From Thiohalocapsa sp963704155 (lineage in GTDB: Bacteria; Pseudomonadota; Gammaproteobacteria; Chromatiales; Chromatiaceae): 64,000 nucleotides of DNA. Shown one piece after another: positions 25,536-34,572 of the stretch. The stretch spans positions 1 to 64,000 of the forward strand of contig CAVPHF010000002.1 in NCBI GenBank assembly GCA_963704155.1, given 5' to 3'. Below the pieces are notes generated by a model. It did no database searches. It worked only from the letters and a program-made list of their open reading frames with translations, and had not been told where the DNA came from. Position numbers and translations under genes: made by a program. The stretch's first letter is position 1; each line of letters starts with the position of its first letter.

Positions 25536-28500
25536 TCACGGTTCTGATCGACTCGCGTCCTCGGCAGCAGGGGCAGGATCGAGGCGGTTCCCCAGCAAGG
25601 CGCCAACACGATCCCCGATCCATTGGAACATCACATAGAGCCCCGGAATCAGCAGGATGCCGAACAGGGTCGCGGCGAGCATGCCGCCGAGCACCGTAAA
25701 TCCTAAGTGCACACGGGCATTGGCGCCGGCACCGGTGGCGAGCACCAGCGGCAGCAGGCCGACGATGAAGGCAATCGCCGTCATCAGCACGGCACGAAAG
25801 CGCATGCGGGCGCCGGACAAGGCCGCGTCATAGAGGCTCGAGCCCGCCTCGCGCTGTTCCTTGGCGAACTCCACGATCAGGATCGCGTTCTTGGCCGCCA
25901 GGCCGATCAGCAGCACCAGGCCGATCTGGGTGTAGAGGTCGTTGTCGAGCCCAACGGCCGTGAGCGCGAGCGCGGCGCCCAGCACAGCAACGGTGACCGA
26001 CGCCAGCACCGCGAAGGGGATGGCCCAGCTCTCGTACAGGGCCACTAGGAACAGATAGCCGAACAGCACCGCGAGGCCGAAGATCGCGATCTCGCCGCCT
26101 GCGCTCTGCTGCGCCTGCTGGTAGGACATGGCGGTCCACTCATAGGTATAGCCGTCCGGCAGCGCTTTGGCCGCCGCCTCCTGCATGGCCTGCATGGCGT
26201 CGCCGGTGGAGTAACCCGCCGCCGGCGTGCCGTTGATGGCCGCCGTGAGGAACTGGTTGTAGCGGAACATCAGGTTGGCGCCGAGCTGCTCGCGCACGCT
26301 GGCGACCTCAGACAGCGGCACCATGGCGCCGCTGTTGGAGCGCACGTAGGTGGAGCCAATGTCGTCGATCTCGCGCCGCCCCTGCTGCTCGCCCTCCACA
26401 TTGACCTGGAAGGTGCGCCCCAGGTATGTGAAGTTGTTGACATAGGTGCTGCCGAACACCGACTGCATGGTGTTGAACACCTGCGACACCGGCACATCCA
26501 GATACTCGGCCTTGGTGCGGTCCAGATCCAGATAGAGCTGCGGCGTGTTGGCGCTGAAGGTGGAATAGGCCCGAGCGATGCGCGGGTCCTGGTTTGCGGT
26601 GGCGAGCAGGCCCTGGAGCACCTGCGTCAGCTCCTCGGCGGACTGGCCGCCCAGGGCCTCCACCTGCATCGCAAATCCGGCGGCGTTGCCGAGCCCGCTG
26701 ATGGGCGGCGGCGGGAACACCAGTACATTGGCATCGGGCACGGCGTCCAACTTGGCCTTGAGGCCCTGATACAGCCCGCGCAACCGGGTCTCGGGTGTGG
26801 TGCGCTCGTCCCAGGGCTCCAGCACGAACACGCCGAGCCCCGAGTTGGATGACGACGAGCTGGTCAGCAGGCTGTAGCCCGCGACCATCAGTACGTTGGC
26901 GACGCCGGGGGTGTCGGCCGCGATCTCGCGCATCTTCGCCAGAACCCCTTCGGTGCGCGGCAGCGAGGCGGCATCGGGCAGGCTGACGTCGACAAACAGC
27001 ACGCCCTGATCTTCGTTCGGCAGGAAGCCCGTGGGCAGGCGCTCAAGCAGCGCGCCGGCACCGAAGCCCACCGCCACCACCAGCAGGCCGGCCACCAGCG
27101 AGCGCCGGGCGATCAGCCCGACCACGGAGACATAGCCGTTGCGAGTGCTGTTCAGGCCCTTGTTGAACCAGGCGAAGGGGCCGCGCTTGGGCTCCTTGGG
27201 CGTACCGAGGAACAGCGAGGTCAGGACCGGCGACAGGGTCAGCGCGTTGATCGCCGAGATGGCCACCGCCGCGGAGATGGTCACCGCGAACTGGCGGAAC
27301 AGTTCACCCGTGATGCCGGGCAGGAAGGCCACCGGCGCGAAGATCGCGAACAGCACCAGGGTGGTGGAGACGATGGGCCCGGTCACCTGGTCCATGGCCT
27401 TGAGGGTGGCGGCGCGGCGGTCGAGCTTTTCCTCCAGCATGATGCGCTGCACGTTCTCGACCACGACGATGGCGTCGTCCACCACCAGCCCGATGGCCAG
27501 CACCACCGCGAACAGACTGATGGTGTTGGCCGAGAAGCCCGCCGCCAGCAGCACGATGAATACGCCGATCAGCGACACCGGGATGGTGACCGCGGGCACG
27601 ATGGTGGCGCGCAGGTCCTGCAGGAACAGAAACACCACCAGCAGCACGATCACTGCGGTGATGGCCAAGGTGATCAGGATCTCGTGGATGGACGCCCGCA
27701 CGAAGAGCGTCGAGTCGTACATCACCTGGCCCTCGACCCCATCCGGGAAGCGGCTCTGCAGCCTCTTCAGCTCAGCGCGGACGGCCTCGACGACCTCCAG
27801 CGCGTTGGCGCCGGGGGCCTGGTAGATCGCAATCGCCGCGGTGGGCTTGCCGTTGTAGGTCGACGCCGAGCTGTAGTTCTGGGAGCCCAGTTCCACGCGG
27901 GCGATATCGCCGATGCGCACGATGCCGCCGTCGGCGCCGGTGCGCACGACGATCTGGCCGAACTCCTCGGGCTCCACCAGCTGACCCTTGGTGACGATGG
28001 TGTACTGGAACACCTGATCGTCGGCGACCGGCGCGGCGCCGATCCGACCGAGTGCCGCCTGGATGTTCTGCTGCTGGATTGCGTCGACGACGTCGCTGGG
28101 CGTGATGCCAAGCGCCGACATCTTGATCGGGTCCAACCAGATGCGCATGGAATAGTCCAGCGGGCTGAACTGCTTCGCGTTGCCGACGCCGGCGACGCGG
28201 GCGAGCTCGTCCTGCACCTGAATAGCGGCAAAGTTTGACAGGAAGAGCGCATCGCGGGACTCGTCCGGTGACGAGACGGTAATGACCAGGAGCAGGTTGG
28301 TCGACTCCGCCTGCACCGTCACGCCCAGGTTCTGTACCTGTTGCGGCAGCCTGGCCAGGGCCTGGGAGACCCGGTTCTGGGTGTTGACCTGGGCGATGTC
28401 CGGGTCGGTACCGACGGCGAAGGTCACCATCAGGCTGTAGTTGCCGGCACTGTCGGCGGTGGCGGACATGTAGAGCATGTCCTCGACGCCGTTGACCTGT

Positions 28501-28706
28501 TCTTCGATCGGGCCGCCGACGGTGTCCGTGATGGTCTGGGCATCGGCGCCGGGATAGGTGGCCGTGACCAGGACGACCGGCGGCGTGATGTCCGGATACT
28601 GGGCCACCGGGATGGCGCGAATGGCGAGGAGACCCGCCACCACCAGCACGATGGAGACCACGGCCGCGAGCCGCGGCCGGGCGACGAAGACGCCCGAGAT
28701 GCTCAT
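25536..28706 (-). CDS. RND multidrug efflux permease, HAE1 family (AcrB/MexB-like)
   Basis: A 1056-residue inner-membrane permease with the full RND layout: one N-terminal helix, two large periplasmic porter/docking regions and two blocks of helices. Proton-relay residues are visible as the double Asp in AIGLVVDDAIVVVENVQRIM and the Lys in GLAAKNAILIVEFAKEQ. The beginning FVARPRLAAVVSIVLVVAGLLAIRAIPVAQYPDITPP is typical of hydrophobic/amphiphilic efflux RND proteins. It overlaps the adaptor gene upstream by four bases. No TolC-like channel gene is nearby, so a channel encoded elsewhere is presumably used. Confidence 0.95.
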   Translation of the reverse strand: MSISGVFVARPRLAAVVSIVLVVAGLLAIRAIPVAQYPDITPPVVLVTATYPGADAQTITDTVGGPIEEQVNGVEDMLYMSATADSAGNYSLMVTFAVGTDPDIAQVNTQNRVSQALARLPQQVQNLGVTVQAESTNLLLVITVSSPDESRDALFLSNFAAIQVQDELARVAGVGNAKQFSPLDYSMRIWLDPIKMSALGITPSDVVDAIQQQNIQAALGRIGAAPVADDQVFQYTIVTKGQLVEPEEFGQIVVRTGADGGIVRIGDIARVELGSQNYSSASTYNGKPTAAIAIYQAPGANALEVVEAVRAELKRLQSRFPDGVEGQVMYDSTLFVRASIHEILITLAITAVIVLLVVFLFLQDLRATIVPAVTIPVSLIGVFIVLLAAGFSANTISLFAVVLAIGLVVDDAIVVVENVQRIMLEEKLDRRAATLKAMDQVTGPIVSTTLVLFAIFAPVAFLPGITGELFRQFAVTISAAVAISAINALTLSPVLTSLFLGTPKEPKRGPFAWFNKGLNSTRNGYVSVVGLIARRSLVAGLLVVAVGFGAGALLERLPTGFLPNEDQGVLFVDVSLPDAASLPRTEGVLAKMREIAADTPGVANVLMVAGYSLLTSSSSSNSGLGVFVLEPWDERTTPETRLRGLYQGLKAKLDAVPDANVLVFPPPPISGLGNAAGFAMQVEALGGQSAEELTQVLQGLLATANQDPRIARAYSTFSANTPQLYLDLDRTKAEYLDVPVSQVFNTMQSVFGSTYVNNFTYLGRTFQVNVEGEQQGRREIDDIGSTYVRSNSGAMVPLSEVASVREQLGANLMFRYNQFLTAAINGTPAAGYSTGDAMQAMQEAAAKALPDGYTYEWTAMSYQQAQQSAGGEIAIFGLAVLFGYLFLVALYESWAIPFAVLASVTVAVLGAALALTAVGLDNDLYTQIGLVLLIGLAAKNAILIVEFAKEQREAGSSLYDAALSGARMRFRAVLMTAIAFIVGLLPLVLATGAGANARVHLGFTVLGGMLAATLFGILLIPGLYVMFQWIGDRVGALLGNRLDPAPAAEDASRSEP

Positions 28707-30085
28707 TGGTCGGCTCCGGCAGAGGCCGCATCACCGGTCGCCTGGTCCTCGCCGCCCTTGCCTGCATCGGCCGGCTCGGCCGAGGAGGATGCAGCGGGCG
28801 GCGACTCGGCCTCGGCAACGGGCTTCGGTATGCCAGGCTTGTCCGCGGCCGACTTGGCTGAAGCCGGCTTAGGTTCGGTGGCCGCGCCCTGCCTACTCGG
28901 CGCCACCAGCATCCCGGGTTTCACCTTCTGGATGCCGGAGACGATGACCAGTTCCCCCTCGGTGAGGCCGGACGCGACGGCGTATCCGCCGTCGGTCTTG
29001 GCGCCGGTCTTGATCTTGCGAAGCTGGACCCGGTTGTCGGTGCCCACCACATACACCTGCTCACCGTCGCGGGTGCGCTGCAGCGCCGCGGCCGGCACCA
29101 CCGGCAGACTTTGCTTTTGCGCCATTCCCACCAGCGCGGTGATGAACTGCCCCGGCAGCAGCAGCCCCTCGGGGTTCGGGAAGTCCGCATACACCGCCAC
29201 GGTGCCGGTGCTGGTGTTCACCTGATTGTCGGCGAAGGCGATCGTGCCCGGGTGGGCGTAGCGATCACCGGTGGGCAGGATCAGCTCCGGCACGAACTTG
29301 GCGCGGTATTGCTCTGCGCTGGCTTTGCCGATGTTGCCCATGATGCGAACGAACTCGGTGCTCGGGATCGAGAACACGGCACGGATCGGGTCCAGCTGCA
29401 CCACCGTGGCCAGGGTGCCGCTGTCGGGGCCGACCAGGTTCCCCTGGGTATAGGTGGTGGCGCCGATGCGCCCCTTGATGGGGCTCTTGACGGTGGTGTA
29501 GCCAAGATTGATCCGTGCCGTCTCCACCGACGCCGCGGCCTGCTGCTCGCTGGCGGCGGCCTTTTCCACGTCGGCCTTGGCCTCATCGCGCTGCGCCTTG
29601 GATTGGTCGAAGGCGGTCTGCGAGGTATCGCCCTTCTTGATCAACACCGACTGGCGCTCGAAGTCCGCCTGCTTGTCCAGCAGCGACGCGGTGGCGCTGT
29701 CCGAATCGGCCTTGGCCGCCGCAGCCTGACCCTCGGCGCTGTCGAGTGCCGCCTTGTATTGGGCCTGCTCGATCTGATAGAGCAGCTGACCCGCGTCCAC
29801 CATCGAGCCCTGCTGGAAGGCAACCTGCTCCAGAAAGCCCTCGACCCGAGCCTTGAACTCCACCGATTGGATCGCTTGTATGTTGCCGATGAAGCGCGAA
29901 CTCTTGTCTACGGCCTGCATCTCCACGGCGGCCACCACCACGGCTGGCGGCGGGTCTCTCGGTTGTTGCTGGGCCGACGCCACCACCGGCAGCAAGGCTG
30001 TCAGTGCCAGCAGGAACGCTTTCTGAGTCAGCAATTCGCTGCGGTCGATAAGTGCTCGGGTGCGTCGTGCTGTGCAATAGACCAT
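28703..30085 (-). CDS. RND efflux periplasmic adaptor subunit (MFP, AcrA-like)
   Basis: A 460-residue membrane-fusion protein. A signal sequence (to about residue 38) is followed by the split lipoyl domain (IQSVEFKARVEGFLEQVAFQQGSMVDAGQLLYQIE, then TTVKSPIKGRIG). A coiled-coil hairpin (about 100-175), a beta-barrel and a membrane-proximal domain follow. The Pro/Ala/Ser-rich tail after about residue 385 is longer than usual. GAGGAG precedes the ATG at 30085. It links the permease encoded directly downstream to an outer-membrane channel. No adjacent regulator is visible. Confidence 0.94.
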   Translation of the reverse strand: MVYCTARRTRALIDRSELLTQKAFLLALTALLPVVASAQQQPRDPPPAVVVAAVEMQAVDKSSRFIGNIQAIQSVEFKARVEGFLEQVAFQQGSMVDAGQLLYQIEQAQYKAALDSAEGQAAAAKADSDSATASLLDKQADFERQSVLIKKGDTSQTAFDQSKAQRDEAKADVEKAAASEQQAAASVETARINLGYTTVKSPIKGRIGATTYTQGNLVGPDSGTLATVVQLDPIRAVFSIPSTEFVRIMGNIGKASAEQYRAKFVPELILPTGDRYAHPGTIAFADNQVNTSTGTVAVYADFPNPEGLLLPGQFITALVGMAQKQSLPVVPAAALQRTRDGEQVYVVGTDNRVQLRKIKTGAKTDGGYAVASGLTEGELVIVSGIQKVKPGMLVAPSRQGAATEPKPASAKSAADKPGIPKPVAEAESPPAASSSAEPADAGKGGEDQATGDAASAGADQ

Positions 30086-30121
30086 GGAACGGAGCTCCTC
30101 TGAGAGACAGGCTCCAGGATG

Positions 30122-31675
30122 CTAGTCGGCTGCCGCCGTCAAGGCGGTGCCAAGGTCGTAATACAGCAGCGTCGTTGCTAGACCCACGATGCCGATCAAC
30201 AAGAAAGGTCCGAGCAATTTCTTGAACAGGGCCCGGTCGCCGAGCCCAAGCACCAAAAAGAGCTTCATAAAGGTATTGGAGATGGCGCCCAATACCAGGT
30301 TGAAGGCCGCCCAGTCGATATGAATCAGGCCCGATGCCTGGAGGCTGCTGACGGAAAAGGCGATGGCGTCGGCGTCGGTCAGTCCGCTGACGATGGCGAC
30401 GACGGGTAGCCAGGCATCGCCTAGATAGAAGGTTGCCAGGCGCGTGAACATGAGGATGCCCGCAAACACCAAACCGAAGCTGACAGCCGACTTGAGACTG
30501 AAGGGGTTGGTAAACTCGACATTGGCGGTGCCCATGTCGGGCTGACGCGATCTGAAGTACAGGATGCCGGCCATCAATGCGCCGGTGATGCCCATCGCCG
30601 TCAATGGAACAGCGATGTTCTTCATCAATGCCGGATTGATCACCGCGATCTCCAGCAGCAGGCGCGGAAACATCACCGAACTGGCCAGGATGATCGCCAT
30701 GGCAAACAGGGAATTGCCGGCGGGGGCCTCGATGCTTCGCCGAGCGAAGCTGAGCGTCGTTACCGTGCTCGAGACCAAGCCTCCGATCAAGCCGGTCAAG
30801 CCGATGCCGGCGCCGCTGCCGAGAATCTTGATCAGCACGTAGCCGGCGAAGCTGACGAACGACACCAACACCACGATCAGCCACAGCATGTAGGGGCGAA
30901 CGGCGGACGCCATCACCTCCAGAAACTCGATACCCAGGCCACCGTCCACGCTCATGTCGGGCCGGACATCGGCCAGCTGACTTCCCAAATAGTCGCCGCT
31001 TGCACTCAGGTTCTCCGCGGCTGTGATCCTGACGAAGCCGACACGCGTCCCGTCCGGCTGGGCCACCATCACCCGATCTCCCGAACTCACACGCGCCTCC
31101 CCATCGAGTGCGATGTCGACCTGCCCCGTGGTCTGGTCCACCGCCGTCACCGTACCGACCGGATGGGTCAAGAAGGTATCCAACGATTCGCGTGGGAGCA
31201 CGGGCAGGATGACGAAGGTGATGGTCAGGAACAGCAGCACCGCGCGCATCTCGTGTATTTGCACGCGGGAGCGAAAGCGCTTGATCGCATCCTTTGGAAA
31301 CAGCACGCCCAGCATCAGGATCGACAGCGCGATGGCCAGCAGTGTGGCCCCTTGCATGATGACGACGCCGAGGAAGAAGGTCAGCACCGCGGCAAGTTCG
31401 GTGGTGATGCCGGGGCCGTGGTCGCGCTTGGCCCAGTACGAAGACAACAACATCGAGAGGAATCCGGCGAACCCGGCCAAAATCAGCCAGGATGCCTGGT
31501 ACTGGATAGCGGCGTAGCTGGAGATGGCGCCGATCAACGAGAACAGGACGAAGTCCCGAATACCAACGGTGGGAATGTCCTCGTCGCGAAGCTCTCGCTC
31601 GAGACCGATCAGAAAGCCCAGTAGCGCCGCGAGGCCAAAGTGTGAAAAGAGTTGGATCAGGTCGTCTTGCGGCAT
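30122..31675 (-). CDS. MgtC/SapB plus DUF4010 membrane protein
   Basis: About 517 residues, from the ATG at 31675. The N-terminal MgtC-like domain has GFLIGLERELRDEDIPTVGIRDF, with the family's conserved Arg and Glu, and about four helices. The C-terminal DUF4010 domain (from about residue 255) holds eight or so further helices, including GLTGLIGGLVSSTVTTLSFARRS and IVSGLTDADAIAFSVS. Between them is a soluble beta-rich insertion of about 80 residues (TVTAVDQTTGQVDIALDGEARV through TRVGFVRITAAENL). Related proteins are annotated as putative Mg2+ or other ion transport proteins. The substrate is unknown. It follows the efflux genes on the same strand but reads toward them. Confidence 0.88.
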   Translation of the reverse strand: MPQDDLIQLFSHFGLAALLGFLIGLERELRDEDIPTVGIRDFVLFSLIGAISSYAAIQYQASWLILAGFAGFLSMLLSSYWAKRDHGPGITTELAAVLTFFLGVVIMQGATLLAIALSILMLGVLFPKDAIKRFRSRVQIHEMRAVLLFLTITFVILPVLPRESLDTFLTHPVGTVTAVDQTTGQVDIALDGEARVSSGDRVMVAQPDGTRVGFVRITAAENLSASGDYLGSQLADVRPDMSVDGGLGIEFLEVMASAVRPYMLWLIVVLVSFVSFAGYVLIKILGSGAGIGLTGLIGGLVSSTVTTLSFARRSIEAPAGNSLFAMAIILASSVMFPRLLLEIAVINPALMKNIAVPLTAMGITGALMAGILYFRSRQPDMGTANVEFTNPFSLKSAVSFGLVFAGILMFTRLATFYLGDAWLPVVAIVSGLTDADAIAFSVSSLQASGLIHIDWAAFNLVLGAISNTFMKLFLVLGLGDRALFKKLLGPFLLIGIVGLATTLLYYDLGTALTAAAD

Positions 31676-31687
31676 TCGGAGTCCCAA

Positions 31688-32002
31688 AAGGTGGCGATCA
31701 GCGTTTCAGTTCCCGACAGTCGTTCGCGTGCGTGCCGATCAGCAGCAGTCAACGGGTTTGCGGGTCGCGAGCCTATGAGAGCAGAAAGCGGCAGTCGACG
31801 CGCTGGCATTTACCGACAAAGACTCCGGCGAGGTTTCCTTCTCTTCACCTCACCAGCGTCGACCCAGTTGCGCCGCTCGTGCGAGGAGAAGACACCCCCG
31901 ACTACGATGCCTCCCAGCCGATCGACACGACCATCGCGCTAAGGCGCTGACCGCGGGCCAGTTCTCCGAGCACGCAGCCCGATCGCTACCAGGGCCGTGA
32001 TC
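31688..32002. other. Intergenic stretch upstream of the MgtC/DUF4010 gene
   Basis: No supported gene. It should hold the promoter of the MgtC/DUF4010 gene. Open frames on the plus strand lack ribosome sites and recognisable domains. Confidence 0.4.
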
Positions 32003-32140
32003 ATGCCCATGTGGCTGGCGCTGGAAGAGTCCAGCACGGCCTTCGGGGCCTTCGGGGCCTTCGGGGCCTTCGGGGCCTTCGGGGCCTTCGGGGCCTTCGG
32101 GGCCTTCGAGTGGGCACGCTCTGCCTGCGCCGTGGGCTGA
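32003..32140 (+). CDS. Possible 45-residue ORF containing an (Ala-Phe-Gly)n tandem repeat
   Basis: The ATG at 32003 opens a frame beginning MPMWLALEESST. It passes through eight 9-base repeats, read as Ala-Phe-Gly units, and ends EWARSACAVG with a TGA at 32138. The frame is kept because the repeat unit is nine bases long. The ribosome site is weak. It ends just before the convergent ATPase gene. It could be a real small peptide, a relic of a larger gene with expanded repeats, or chance. I recognise no family. Confidence 0.25.
   Translation: MPMWLALEESSTAFGAFGAFGAFGAFGAFGAFGAFEWARSACAVG
32038..32109. repeat. Tandem repeat, 8 copies of GGCCTTCGG
   Basis: There are eight contiguous 9-base units. 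The first seven are identical, and the last differs in its final base (GGCCTTCGA). It lies in the intergenic region between two gene 3' and 5' ends. A perfectly repeated GC-rich array such as this can change copy number by slippage. Confidence 0.95.
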
Positions 32141-32141
32141 A

Positions 32142-33569
32142 CTACTCCGGGCTCTCGCCGAGCGTCTGATAGTACTGGCGAATGTCCTCGCCGATGGCGG
32201 CGGTCACCTTATAGAAGACTTCGTGCGGGATGCAGATCGGGCCCTGGCCCATGTCATCACTGTGGGCGCAGGTCTCGGCCATCAGGCGGTAGAGATAATT
32301 GAGGACGAAACGCGGCTGTCTTAGTTTGTCGAGTATACCGAGCAGCTCGCCGCGGTTGATTGAACTATCGAACAACCGGTCGAGTGGATAGGGGTCGCTC
32401 GGATCGGCCCGGCAGATCCGCAACCGATCGGACATGATGTCGAAAAGCTGTTTATCGCCCCAGCGGAACGGATAGATGATCTTCTGTTTGTCGAAGCGCG
32501 CGATGTTGGCCTTTTCCGACGAGGCCTTGCGTACGGCCTCATATAGCTGACGCGGCAGCAGCATCTTGAAGCTTAGGCTTGGATGCAACTGCAGGATGCG
32601 GTTGTTCCACAATGGCCAAACGAAGGCCTCCATTTTCTCCCGATCGCCGTTGATCAGCGAGGGCTCGTCGACCTTGTCCATCACGACCACGATCTGCCGG
32701 TAGCCCAGCGCCAGCACGCAGTCGAGGAACTTGGACAAGAACAGGCGCCGCAGGTCATCTTCATCCCGCCAGCCCTTGCGCCTGACGTCCTGGTCCTTCA
32801 GATACCCGCGGGGTATGGCCCTCAGCGCCCGTTCGACATCTCGCGCATCGCGATCCCGGACAACGATCTCGCGCGCCGCCGACCGAGCGACACCGCGATA
32901 GAACATCGAGACGCCGAGCGGCGCTAGTCCCAACGTAAAGAGACCGCCCAGGAAGCCTTTGAGACCACGACCCATACTCTGGAGCGCGCCGCGTCCCAGC
33001 AGTTTCCGGCTCATTGCGGACATGATGCGGTTGTAGCGATCGGGTGGTCCGCTGACATAGAAGGCCATCAGCATCATCAAGTCATGACGCTGATACTGCT
33101 CCAGCTGGTCGAGGGGAAGATCGGCGGTCTTCAGTTCGGACAGCAGTGACTCCATCCCGCAGACGAGTATCGCATCGAGATGCTGAGCGAGTTTGAAGTC
33201 GTTCAGCGTCACCGCCGCCGTGCGGGTGCGATCCTGCTCTAGCTTTCGCTTGAATGCCTCGAGAAAGCCATTGAAGTCATCATAGCTGAGCAGCAGTATC
33301 CGCTCGCTGTGGCCGCTGTTGAAATGCCCGATGTTCTTTTCCAGCGCGAGCCGCAGCGCGGACTTGCCACTGCCCTTGACGCCAAAGATCATCGAAGTGC
33401 CGCAGCCGGGCGGATCACCGAAGAACTTGTCCCAAGCCTGATGATTGAAGGTGTAGCCCGCCTCGTTCACAAGATCCTCGAACACCTTGTCGTTCTGCGA
33501 CTCCTCTTCGATGAAAGGATTGCGGACAAGGCCATGCGACCTCAGAAATTGCGCCATCGCGATAGACAT
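32142..33569 (-). CDS. P-loop ATPase with internal hydrophobic segment (KAP/ExeA-like), function unknown
   Basis: A 475-residue protein. The N-terminus FLRSHGLVRNPFIEEESQND resembles the start of ExeA/TniB-type AAA ATPases. Walker A is GVKGSGKS (63-70). Walker B is IVVVMDKVDEP (293-303), with an unusually long spacing of about 225 residues. Between them lies a hydrophobic, glycine-rich stretch (about 205-224, GFLGGLFTLGLAPLGV) that may dip into the membrane, as in KAP-type NTPases. The C-terminal part is helical with a RQPRFVLNYLYRLMAE block. AAGG precedes the ATG. A gene for a small two-helix membrane protein lies 48 bases upstream on the same strand. The role is unknown; signalling or defence are options. 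Confidence 0.75.
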   Translation of the reverse strand: MSIAMAQFLRSHGLVRNPFIEEESQNDKVFEDLVNEAGYTFNHQAWDKFFGDPPGCGTSMIFGVKGSGKSALRLALEKNIGHFNSGHSERILLLSYDDFNGFLEAFKRKLEQDRTRTAAVTLNDFKLAQHLDAILVCGMESLLSELKTADLPLDQLEQYQRHDLMMLMAFYVSGPPDRYNRIMSAMSRKLLGRGALQSMGRGLKGFLGGLFTLGLAPLGVSMFYRGVARSAAREIVVRDRDARDVERALRAIPRGYLKDQDVRRKGWRDEDDLRRLFLSKFLDCVLALGYRQIVVVMDKVDEPSLINGDREKMEAFVWPLWNNRILQLHPSLSFKMLLPRQLYEAVRKASSEKANIARFDKQKIIYPFRWGDKQLFDIMSDRLRICRADPSDPYPLDRLFDSSINRGELLGILDKLRQPRFVLNYLYRLMAETCAHSDDMGQGPICIPHEVFYKVTAAIGEDIRQYYQTLGESPE

Positions 33570-33617
33570 GAAGGGACCTTTCTTGACCTTGGCGGGGTCG
33601 GGGTGGAATGAAATCTG

Positions 33618-33893
33618 TCAGAGCTTCGACGAATGCTCGACCCAAAGGAAGATGACCACCGCGAACGACAGGACCATGACAATCGTCTCGGGCATCAGCG
33701 ACTTGCTGGCAAACCTGCTCAGTCTATGCTGCAGGTTACAGATGAAACCGCGCTCAGGGAGATTGCGCTTTTGGCATAGGCGCAGCGCGGACCGCGCAAG
33801 TAGTCGACGCGCCAGATTGAAAGCGGTGAACAAGAACGTGGCGAGCGCCAGGAGCGCCGCCACAATAAACAGCCAGTTTGGAACATGCGGCAT
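33618..33893 (-). CDS. Small two-helix membrane protein next to the P-loop ATPase
   Basis: From the ATG at 33893 the protein has 91 residues. Helix 1 is LFIVAALLALATFLFTAF, followed by a basic cytoplasmic stretch rich in Arg/Lys with two Cys residues (about 20-65). Helix 2 is ETIVMVLSFAVVIFLWV near the C-terminus. A longer in-frame ORF starting at 34046 has a poorly structured N-terminus and is less likely. It is 48 bases upstream of the ATPase gene, so the two are probably co-transcribed. No family was recognised. A membrane anchor or sensor for the ATPase is a reasonable guess. Confidence 0.6.
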   Translation of the reverse strand: MPHVPNWLFIVAALLALATFLFTAFNLARRLLARSALRLCQKRNLPERGFICNLQHRLSRFASKSLMPETIVMVLSFAVVIFLWVEHSSKL

Positions 33894-34572
33894 ACTACAA
33901 GGAAATCCTAGTTGCTTAGACTGGTGCTCGTGCACCACGCTGGCCAACAGACCTTTGGCGCGCGAACCTGCCACAGCTTTAGAGCGATGTCTGCTCAATA
34001 AAGCGCAAGCGCTGGTCCGACGCCGCCCGCCGGCGGCCTGACGCAAACACTACCGAGGATGCGAACGCGAGGCGAGCGACGTAAATCGCTGTGGCCTAAA
34101 CGAGGCCCGATGAGTGTCGGCGCATTATCGCAAAGCTACCGCGGCGAGGGGAGCGCGATCGCGACCGCAACGGATGCTCAACGGGCATCGACCCGGGGAA
34201 AGCCGGGCGGGACCCCGGTCGTGTCGGGGCGAAGGAATATGAGCCGACGACCGGATGGCGGCGCGTTCAACCGAGCCGCTCAGCGGGCGCGCGCTCGGCG
34301 GCCTGCGGCTGGGCGCCCGCTTCCTGCAGGCCGTCACGCTCGCGGGCCAAGCCGAGAGTCGGTAACGCGTTCTCCGACAGAGGCTCTGTGCGCGACCCTC
34401 ATCGACCTTACGAGCGCTGCTTGCAACCGCGGTTGATCGCCGATAATGTCTCATGGCCTTTTGCCGGGCGCCTTGCTCGGTTCTGGTTGGCGGTGCCGGC
34501 GACCACCACCGCCGCCTTTCGCGGTGCCGTTGCGCGATTGGATCTCCCAGCCCTGTTTCCCGACCGCGAGAG
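33894..34572. other. Gene-poor divergent intergenic region, about 680 bases
   Basis: It lies between divergent genes and should contain both promoters. Open frames in both orientations (34059-34454) are Arg/Ala/Ser-rich, with no ribosome sites or recognisable domains. I see no supported gene or RNA. Confidence 0.45.

Noticed and set aside
32038..32109. CRISPR array
   Set aside because: The 9-base units are contiguous with no spacers. It is a simple tandem repeat and no cas genes are present.
34059..34454. Two overlapping open frames in the region before the DUF1538 gene
   Set aside because: Arg/Ala/Ser-rich composition, no ribosome sites and frames on both strands of the same DNA point to chance openness in GC-rich sequence.
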